DNA of 64,000 nt. It comes from Tetragonia tetragonoides. Its lineage: Eukaryota > Streptophyta > Magnoliopsida > Caryophyllales > Aizoaceae. The notes under the pieces are model-generated. The model saw nothing but the letters and a program-made list of their open reading frames with translations. It ran no database searches and was not told the origin of the DNA. Made by a program: the position numbers and the translations under genes. Below are positions 54,663 through 64,000 of this stretch, in pieces. Every line of letters begins with the position of its first letter. The first letter of the stretch is position 1. The stretch lies in contig CM076147.1 in NCBI GenBank assembly GCA_038025085.1, forward strand, positions 997,001 through 1,061,000, in the 5' to 3' direction.

Positions 54663-56211
54663 TGTGGGCTGCCGTATTTTTCTCCCCTCTTTTCCGCGTG
54701 CCTCACCTTCGGCCCTCCTTTCTAGGGGTCGGGTTTTCCGGACAGCCTGGGAGAGCGTGTTGGGTGTTCGAATTTCGTGAATCTTTTAGTGTATATTCAC
54801 ATAGAGATTTTTGTACCAAGGACATGATTAAGATTGTCGGAAGTCGCCACCAAATTTTGAGGTAATTTGGAAACCTTAGAGATCAAGTCGATTGTCTAGA
54901 AAGACGTCAACTCAACTCTTGTGCACCCCAATCCCTATTGGGAAAATTGACTTCATTAATGAGTTCGAGGGCGTAGGTACGAGCTAGGAAGGTGTTAGGC
55001 ACCCAACTCGCCCGTTAACAACAACGACCTTTACTAATTGATTCAATATAATTATTAATGTTACGGTTCCAAACAGGGTTCAGTTTGTCCAATTTCCTAG
55101 TTTAAACTAATGGGTTTGAACAAGCATTATTAATGTGACCACTTTTAATAATTTATCAAGTTACATGCTTTTTATTGCTAGAAAACGATAAATATGCTAA
55201 AAACCTGCGAGTTAGAAGATAAACAAGGTAATTCATCCACCAATTCACAAACAAAGCATAATTCAATATAAAGCAATAAATAATAAATATGCATTCATTC
55301 ATCCATTCATTAGGCTTAATACAAGCCCTATTGCCCAAAACGCGCCATGCATGTACATATCACATAAACCAAATTCGTTAGTAATAACAAGCAATATAAA
55401 ATTTATGGAAAACCCTCAGGTTGGATTACGTGGATGCTCACAATGAACTTATTGGGTTGTATTGCTTGAATTCATGCTCTTGATGATGTATGAAGCTTTA
55501 TTTTTGTGGTGCTAGTGCTAATCCTAAAGAAGGAGTAGAATCAGAATTTAGGGTTTATAATATGAAAGAGAATGTCCAACCTCTTAGAGAGAATCTCCAA
55601 CCTCACTCTAAAATTCCCAACCTCTTCAACTGAACCTTAAGTTTTGTTTATATAGAAGAGGGGGAGCTGCCAGGGTTTGGCACGGAAATCGAATGGGCCT
55701 CGAGTTTTGTCGTCCCCGAGAAAGGGTCCAGGCGGCCAAACCGCTAGGCTGAGCGGCCAAACCGGTAGGCCAAGAGGTCAAGCCGCTTGGCAAGCGGCTT
55801 AGCCGTAAGGCAAGCGGTTAAACCGCTTGGCCTAGCGGCACAGCCGCTTGGACCTGGTGCGGTGTGCCTGCATAGGCGCCTGGCATGATTGTCGTGCGGG
55901 GGAGGCTCTTCCGAGGGGGTCCACGCGGGATTGACTGAGCTCCCTTGTTTGACCAAGGGTTGACTCATGGGTTTGGGTTCCCTTTCGGGCCCTTAGTTTC
56001 AAAGAGGCCTATCTCTCAGTTTTGGACTCTAATTGAATTGAGTCCAACTGGTTTGGATCACCTGTACAAAAGGCTTCCACTGGCTAATTCAAATGAACTG
56101 GGCTAATATCAGAGCAATTATTCTCGCAACCCAAGTTCGAGCAAAATCCAATCCTTTCATCATCGGGTTTTTACAGGGACTTATTATAGACACAATTTTT
56201 GGTGTCTACAA
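54663..56211 (-). repeat. 5' LTR of the Ogre-like element
   Basis: 1549 bp, nearly identical to 38,707-40,273. The main difference is in the GCGG/CCGC array (55,735-55,850), which is about 20 bases shorter and lacks one TGTCCTAGCGGCCACCGC-like segment. The TATA box is at about 55,648-55,655 (minus strand). Confidence 0.92.
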
Positions 56212-56216
56212 ATAGG

Positions 56217-57260
56217 TATCCTTTAACTTGGACTGAGGACTTGTTTGATCAACTCTAAGGGGCTGGAGTGTTTTCGAAGGTTGATTTGCGGTCTGGTTAT
56301 CATCAACTTAGAATTGATGAGGTCGACATTGCAAAAACTGCCTTTAGGACAAGGTATGGGGATTATAAGTTTACTATTATGCCATTTGGGTTAACTAATG
56401 CACCTGACAAGTTTATGGAGATGATGAATAACACCTTTAGAGCAAATCGGGATAGTTTTGTGGCCGTGTTATCGATGATATCCTGGTGTATTCGAAAGAT
56501 AAGGAGGAACACGCAAGACACTTGAGGACTGTCTTGGAGGTGTTGCGAAATGAGAAGTTGTACGCTAAACTCTCAAAGTGTGAGTTTTGGCTAGAGAGTG
56601 TTTCTTTTCTAGGGAACATTATCTCTAAAGAAGGAGCCTCTGTTGATCCTTTTAAGATTCGGGCTGTCATGAATTGACCTGCTCCGAAGAGTGTGACTGA
56701 GGTGCGAAGTTTCCTCGGATTGGCTGGCTATTACAGGAGATTTCCGCAAGACTTTTCCATGATAGCGAGACCTATCACAAATTTGATAAAAAAGGAGATG
56801 AAATACAAGTGGAGTGAACAATGTGAAGAAGCATTCCAAGAGGTTAAGAAGAGGTTAACAACGACACCAGTTCTGACTTTACCGTCTGGTACGGAAGGGC
56901 TTGAGGTGTATAGTGATGCATATAAGAATGGGTTGGGGTGTGTGCTTATGCAACATGGCAAGGTGGTTGCTTATGCCTCTTGCCAACTGAAAGTGCATGA
57001 GAAGAATTACCCTACTCATGACATGGAGTTAGCTGCCGTAATTTTTGCTTTGAAGATTTGGAGGCATTATATGTATGGAGCTCGCTGCAAGATCTTTACA
57101 GATCACAAGAGTTTGAAGTATATCTTCACTCAAAAGGAGTTGAATATGAGGCAACAGAGATGGCTCGAGTTGATATCTGAGTACGGTCTGGATATTCAGT
57201 ATCACGATGGATAGGTCAATGTAGTGGCTGATGGGTTGAGTAGGAAGACTTCACACATTG
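56217..57260 (+). pseudogene. Chromovirus RT and RNase H (3' part)
   Basis: Resumes the RT cut at 38,706: [20 protein letters not shown] and [14 protein letters not shown]. The active-site IDD motif near 56,470 is knocked out of frame by an apparent one-base loss. The thumb and connection follow ([21 protein letters not shown]), then RNase H ([36 protein letters not shown]). Stops at about 56,257, 56,676 and 57,212 interrupt the frame. Confidence 0.9.
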
Positions 57261-58838
57261 TGAATTACATGATGGTGTTACCATATGACTTGTGTGAGGA
57301 ATTCAGAAAGTTGGACTTAGAAGTTGTTCAACAAGGTGAGGCTGCAGTGTTGCTGAATGCACTTGTAGTGCGACCGTCGATCTATTATGAGGTCTGACAG
57401 TTACAAGTTCATGACTCGTTTCTAGAGGAGTTACGTGTCAAGATCAAGGATGGGAAGCATCCTGATTATGAGATCCTTGATGATGGTACGATCAAGATGA
57501 AAGGGCGTTGGTGTGTACCAAACAACGCCGAGTTGAAGAGAAAGGTTCTCGATGAGGCGCATGGAACTGCGTATTCTGTTCACCCATGTGGTGATAAGCT
57601 GTACAAACACTTGAAACTTTAGTTTGGTAGACAAACATGAAGCGAGAATGTGCTGAGTATGTGGCAAGGTGTCTTACTTGCCAAAAGGTGAAGATCGAAC
57701 ACAGAAGGCCTGGAGGTCTTGTTCAATCGCTGGAAATTCCTGGATGGAAATGGGATTCAATTTCGATGGATTTCATGACTGGATTACCAAAGACGAGGTC
57801 TGGGAAGGACACTATTTGGGTCATTGTCGATCGATTGACGAAAACGGCGAGATTCATTGTAATAAAGAAGACTTGGTCAATGGACCAACTCGCTGAAGCT
57901 TGTGTAAAAGAGGTCATAAGGTCACATGCAGTGCCTAAAGACATTGTGTCAGACAGGGATACGAGATTCTTGTCGAACTTTTGGGACAAATTGCAGAATG
58001 CATTTGGTACAAAGTTGAAATTTAGTACGGCAATTCATCCTGCGACAAATTGTCAAACGGAGCGTACTATTCAGACGTTGGAGGACATGTTGAGAGCTTA
58101 TGCTCTAGAGATGAGTGACTCTTGGGAGAAGAGTTTGCCTTTGATTGAATTCTCCTACAACAATAGAAACCATGCGAGCATTGGTAGAGCACCTTACGAG
58201 GCGCTGTATGGAAGGAAGTGTCGATCTCCTACGTGTTGGAACGACATAATTGAGACTTTTGTTTTGGGTCCGGATTTTATCCAAGCGACTGTGGATCAAA
58301 TGAAACTTGTCCAAGAGAAGATGAAAGCTGCACAAGATTGATAGAAAGCCTATGCAAATCAACATCGACGGATGGAGGAATTCCAGGTTGGTGAGAAAGT
58401 ACTTCTCAAAATATCACCTACACGTGGAGTTATGAGATTTGGGCGCAAAGAAAAGCTTACCCCAAATTGGACCCTATGAGATTCTTGAAAGAATTGGAGA
58501 GGTCGATTATAGGCCTGCTATGCCTATGGATTTAGAGCAAGTGCACGATGTGTTCCACGTGTCACAACTCAAGAGGTATCACCATGATCCAAGTCATATG
58601 CTGAATCCTGAAAAGGTAGTGTCAGATGACACACTTACCTAGGAAGAGCAACCTGTTCGAGTCCTTGAGGAGCGAACTAAACCTGTGAGGATCCTAGACG
58701 AGAAAACGAAGAAAAATCGTGCATCTACGATCAATCTTGTGAAAGTGTTGTGGGCTAACCACAAAGTCGAAGAAGCGACTTGGGAGACTGAGGCTGATAT
58801 GCACAAGCGTTATCCTCAACTGTTCGAACAAGGTACTT
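57261..58838 (+). pseudogene. Chromovirus integrase with chromodomain-like C-terminus
   Basis: Zinc-binding region CLTCQKVKIEHRRP, core residues SMDFMTGLP, VSDRDTRFLSNFW and TERTIQTLEDMLRAY, and the GRAPYEALYGRKCRSP tail. From about 58,655 the segment reading VRVLEERTKPVRILDEKTKK, then VKVLWANHKVEEATWE and KRYPQLF, matches the C-terminal chromodomain-type module of Del/Tekay chromoviruses, thought to guide insertion into heterochromatin. Several stops (for example TAG and TGA at about 57,620-57,635 and TGA at 58,339) break it. Confidence 0.9.
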
Positions 58839-58841
58839 AAC

Positions 58842-59113
58842 CTTAGTTTCGAGGTCGAAACCTTTTTAAGGGGGGAATGGTGTAACAATCCACAAAAGAA
58901 AAGAAATATAAAGACCGGAAAACTCATTGCATTGCATTGCATCATGCTCACTTTGTTATTTGGAAAAGTTGTGAAAACTTTTAAACTTTCGAGTTGCCTT
59001 ATTGCGTTGAACTTTGGAAATTGTGGTGAAAAACTTCGCCTTACGGAACTAGCTTCACTTTGGTGGTGATCCTAAGTTTCGAGGATGAAACTTCTTTTAA
59101 GGGGGTAAGGATA
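58842..59113 (+). repeat. Duplicated polypurine-tract region
   Basis: AGTTTCGAGGTCGAAACC, then TTTTTAAGGGGGGAATGG, at 58,842-58,880 is repeated as AGTTTCGAGGATGAAACTTC, then TTTTAAGGGGGTAAGG, at 59,074-59,109. The first is followed by TGTAACAATCC, which looks like the start of an LTR. The second is followed, after ATA, by the real 3' LTR TGTAATACCCC. The second tract is the one abutting the LTR. Confidence 0.7.
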
Positions 59114-60786
<1,673 letters not shown>

Positions 60787-62429
60787 TGTAATACCCCATA
60801 TTATTATTCATTTTAGAATAATAATTACTTAAAAAGAAAATGCAAATTTGGATTTAAAATATTAATTGGGCTCATGAATTAAAGTGCATAGTCAATGATT
60901 GGGTTTTATTTTGTATCTAATTAATTATAATTGGGCAGAACTAATTAAAGTAATTTGGGCTTAATAATTTTCGGTTATGGCCGAAAATTATAATGCAAAA
61001 TTGGGCATTCGGCTCTCCTAGCAGAAAATATGGGTGAGAAAAATTAGAAATTTTGTTTTAAAATTTTTTTTCCTAAATTGGTGGATTGAGGAGTGATCTT
61101 AGTAGAGATTTTAGGAAAGGAGAAGTTGAGGGAAAGAATGAGTGTATTTGGTTCCTAAATATACTCTACTTCTAAAACAACTGACACTTTACTAAACCAA
61201 AAAAAAAAAAAAAACCTCGGCTCTCTCTCTCATTCACTCACGCACGACCGAAACAAAGGAAGAAGAAAGAGAATTTGGCTCTCTTTCATAATTCATCCTT
61301 TTGTGCAATTTTGATCCTAAATTTACAAGTAAGTGTTTTTAATTAACTAGTTTTTGATTCTTAAAAGATTTAAATTTGATTCAAGTATGAGTTTTTATGA
61401 ACCCAAGTTTTTTATGAGTAAACCCTAATTTTATGTATTGCCTAGGGTTTGCTAGATTCTACTATTTTGCATGTTAGAATCATGATTAGGGTTGGGTTTA
61501 ATATTTTGTTGAATTTAAATCAAAGGTTGAGTTTTAAAGGTTGGATCTTGTGATTTATTAAATCTGGAAATTTATTAATTATTCAGGTTTAATCTAGATT
61601 TGAAATTTGTTAAATTGATTACAAAAAAAAAAAGGGGTTTCGGATTGGTGCAACACGGCAGGGTCGTGTGCTGCACAAGGCAGTACCCTGCCGTGCTGCA
61701 GCGGCGGCTGCTCGGCGCCACCAACTGCCGCTGGCGGTGGTAAGCGGTGGTGATGGTGGTGTTGGGTGGTGTTTTTGTGGTTTGACTTGTTTTGACTTGA
61801 TATATGGTTTTGGAAAGTTTCCTAATTTAGTTTATGTAAATTGGTTTTGGAAACTTTTGAACATGCATGAGTAATTGAAATTCCAGCCACTTAATTATTT
61901 TAATTAAGGGCATTAAATCATCCTTAAAGTGTATTTTGGAGGTTTAAAAGTCAAAGGTGTTGATTTATTTTTTGTGTGGACTTGTTAGGACCCGTTGACC
62001 GCAATTAACGTAAGGGAGCTTACGTTTGTGTGAATCTTTTGCCTTTGATCAAGGTAATGTCATTGTCTAGACTCTTGAGTGTAATTCCTGTTGTGAATTG
62101 TGTATGACAAAAAAACAATTGATTATGTTGTTTCTTATGTTGAATTTGTATAGAATTATGAGAATGAGAATACAAGTGAATGCATGTTATATGTTGGAAA
62201 TTCACTATGTGTAGCCTCTGATTACTTGTTGAGATTCATGTGAGGGGCAGGTGATGCATGATTTATTGTGATCATTGGATGAAAATTATGTTAATAATGG
62301 TTCAGTTGGAATATAGCTTATATTGCTATATTTGTATCTTGTTGGTAAGCATGTGGATTCATGTTAATAAGCATGGTACTTCAATAAGTTGAAATGAACT
62401 TTAACTATTGGAACGTTTTAAAAGGTATT

Positions 62430-62591
62430 GAGTTAGGTGGTTATGAATTGAGGCGTAGATGCAATTCACGTAAAATTTGCCATCGGAATTGTAACCATAT
62501 TGTGTTGCTTGAGTTAGGTGGTTATGAATTGAGGCCTAGGTGCCATTCACGTAAAATTTGCCATCGGAATTTTAACCATATTGTGTTACTT
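62430..62591. repeat. 81-bp tandem duplication inside the copy 2 LTR
   Basis: GAGTTAGGTGGTTATGAATT to ATTGTGTTGCTT is present twice in a row with a few base differences. The LTR of copy 1 has only one. Confidence 0.9.
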
Positions 62592-63680
62592 GAGAATTGC
62601 ATAGATATGTGAATTACTTGACTATGTGATCACCTTTGAATTAATGAATTTGAGAGTTAAGATTTCCTTGATAATGGATCTACCAAAGGGAGCGAATGAG
62701 AATGTCAATTGGTACGTTGAGTGGGTTTCACATGAGCGGGTGTGTCCCCAACGTATTTGGTTAAAGCTTGTATCCATACATGAGCAATTGGACAAGTGAA
62801 GTTTTATTGTGAAACTGTTCTTCTTGTAAACCTAAGGGTTGAGAGAGGGTATGCATACCTAGGAACATCTAGAAGTACTTCGGGAGTCATCTATACTCCG
62901 GGACGGTTGATCCCTCATTGCTATTATGCACAGGACTTTTGATCCTATTGAATCTTCTGCGATTGGTTCTGACATTCATGCGATTCTCTTCTCTCTAATG
63001 AACTTGGCGAATGAATAATAAATAATGAGATTTATTATTTGGTTTGTTTGGTTGTTTAAATTAAAGCATGTCGCCTTTATTTATTCAAGCATGATTAGTA
63101 AGTATGATGGCTTAAGTTGATGATTTAAATGGATTGTGTGGTTATAACTTACTCAGCATAGCTGATTTGTTGTTTTCTTTTTACTTGTGTTTGTTGTCCA
63201 TTTCTCTTCAATGATGGGCCTATGATGGGCCTATGATGAACCTATATGGAATTCGTCTATATGGGGGAGTAGATTGGCAGGATTGTGGCTCGTGGAGTAG
63301 AGCTAGTGAGAAGGCGACTGAAAAAGATTGTATGTCTTCTAAGAACAATTTACTTTTATTGTTTAGACTTTTGGTTTTGTATTATTGGGATTTATTTTTA
63401 TACTGTAATGAGATTAATTCTCTTGCATGGGAATTAATAGTTACTATATATTTTCTTTATTTCATTTGGATGATTTATTTTGAGGTAGCTTTGAAAGATA
63501 GTTATTATTTAATTATCAAGTACGTGTGTTTGAGATATAAACATTTTGGTTTCTTTGTAGCCATGTATTTAATTTGAACATTAAATACGGCGGTAACGCT
63601 TCGAACTTCTAGGGTTTTTTCGCTGCAACTCGTGATTTTAAATGGTTTTAAATTAGACGGAAATCCGGGATGTTACAAGT

Positions 63681-63693
63681 TGGTATCAGAGCG
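63681..63693 (+). other. Primer-binding site of copy 2
   Basis: TGGTATCAGAGCG begins three bases after the LTR end, as in copy 1. Confidence 0.88.
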
Positions 63694-63892
63694 TATGTTA
63701 TTGTCCCTAATGTAAGTTTTGAATTGTAAAGTAAGTCATTAAGACATATTATTCGGATGAAAACTTAAATAGACTTAAGTTATGTGAATAAAAGCTTAGT
63801 AAGCCGAAATGAGTTGATTTGTTTCTTTTACTTGTTTTGGTATTATTTGAAGTACTCGAGTAAAGTACTAACGTGTTGTTTCTCGTGTGCAG

Positions 63893-64000
63893 ATGGTGAA
63901 ACGTGAGTGACCCGTTACTCCTGAAGATCCAAGGGATCTCTGCTATGAGGGAGGGCGCTTGGAGGAATACTTTGACCTCGTGCGAGAAATATTCATGCAG
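63893..64000 (+). pseudogene. Extra ORF of copy 2 (partial, early stop)
   Basis: Begins MVKRE after the same TTTCTCGTGTGCAG acceptor-like sequence, then a TGA at 63,908-63,910 where copy 1 has CGA. The downstream frame continues to match copy 1 (PVTPEDPRDL, EGGRLEEYFDLV) to the window end. The change is a C-to-T transition at a CpG. Confidence 0.8.

Larger units (their letters stand above)
38702..56216 (-). mobile_element. Ogre/TAT-like Ty3/gypsy retrotransposon, 17.5 kb, TSD AATAG
   Basis: The element spans 38,707-56,211, with AATAG at 38,702-38,706 and 56,212-56,216. It runs on the minus strand: 5' LTR at right, Arg-type primer site, tandem repeats, gag, a pol region with RT, RNase H, a second (archaeal-type) RNase H and integrase, two antisense genes, tandem repeats, polypurine tract and 3' LTR. 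The dual RNase H, great length, primer-site type and tandem repeats in the untranslated parts are hallmarks of the TAT lineage (Ogre, Retand). No aspartic protease was recognised, and many frames are broken. Confidence 0.92.
60787..64000 (+). mobile_element. Tekay-like chromovirus copy 2, nested in the LTR of copy 1 (runs off window)
   Basis: LTR 60,787-63,677 (2891 bp; TGTAATACCCC to GGGATGTTACA), primer site at 63,681 (TGGTATCAGAGCG, a full match to the iMet type), then the start of the extra ORF. It is inserted after AGTGT in the 3' LTR of copy 1. The matching duplication would be outside the window. It is related to copy 1 but clearly diverged (short CT tract, different GC-rich segment). 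Confidence 0.9.

Noticed and set aside
54322..54865. 152- and 106-residue plus-strand ORFs
   Set aside because: They run across the primer site into the LTR. The LTR part is duplicated at 38,697-38,930 as a similar open frame, with no domain.
62394..62612. A 72-residue protein with an internal repeat
   Set aside because: The repeat is an 81-bp tandem duplication inside a non-coding LTR.

Overview
This is plant nuclear DNA, AT-rich and dominated by transposable elements. The evidence for a plant is an intron-rich kinesin-7 gene with GT..AG introns, a plant group-S-type bZIP gene, Stowaway-, hAT- and Mutator-type MITEs, tRNA-derived SINEs, a Tekay/Del-type chromovirus and an Ogre/TAT-type giant retrotransposon. 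The host is probably a eudicot; I cannot place the species.

Layout. (1) 1-12,200: possible last exon of an upstream gene (170-193), an apparently intronless bZIP gene (6108-6584), and many small DNA transposons in otherwise empty DNA. Several carry visible target-site duplications (TSDs). (2) 12,221-15,090: a MITE split by a 2.6-kb solo LTR. (3) 15,100-21,200: an antisense SINE with a 16-bp TSD, more MITEs, a ~64-bp minisatellite, and a ~305-bp satellite array with a 647-bp hAT MITE inserted in it. (4) 21,489-28,872: a kinesin gene of about 18 exons (KIN-7 family), whose motor domain carries a ~40-nt frameshifting exon deletion. (5) 30,600-32,300: the same satellite family in inverted orientation, inside a 1.1-kb direct duplication. 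(6) 32,302-60,786: a Tekay-like chromovirus with a 2.9-kb LTR, split in its reverse transcriptase by a 17.5-kb Ogre-like element (38,707-56,211, minus strand, TSD AATAG). (7) 60,787-64,000: a second Tekay-like copy nested in the 3' LTR of the first and running off the window.

The most interesting part is the cargo of the Ogre-like element. Between its integrase and its 3' LTR it carries two genes in the opposite (antisense) orientation: a multi-exon plant-mobile-domain (PMD) gene (42,210-44,472) and a DUF7745-like gene (45,280-46,832). Each is preceded by a leader with a TATA-like box and a ~120-bp array of GCGG...CCGC palindromic half-sites. The LTRs carry the same kind of array upstream of their own TATA box. 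The LTR and the DUF7745-like gene also share a 17-bp motif directly upstream of the array. This suggests that the element's sense promoter and its two antisense genes share one regulatory module, possibly a self-regulatory or anti-silencing circuit. That function is inference. The Tekay-like copies also share an unusual ORF upstream of gag, preceded by a splice-acceptor-like sequence.

Nearly all transposon genes here are broken by stops or frameshifts. The nesting gives a relative order: satellite before hAT MITE; MITE before solo LTR; Tekay copy 1 before both the Ogre-like element and Tekay copy 2.
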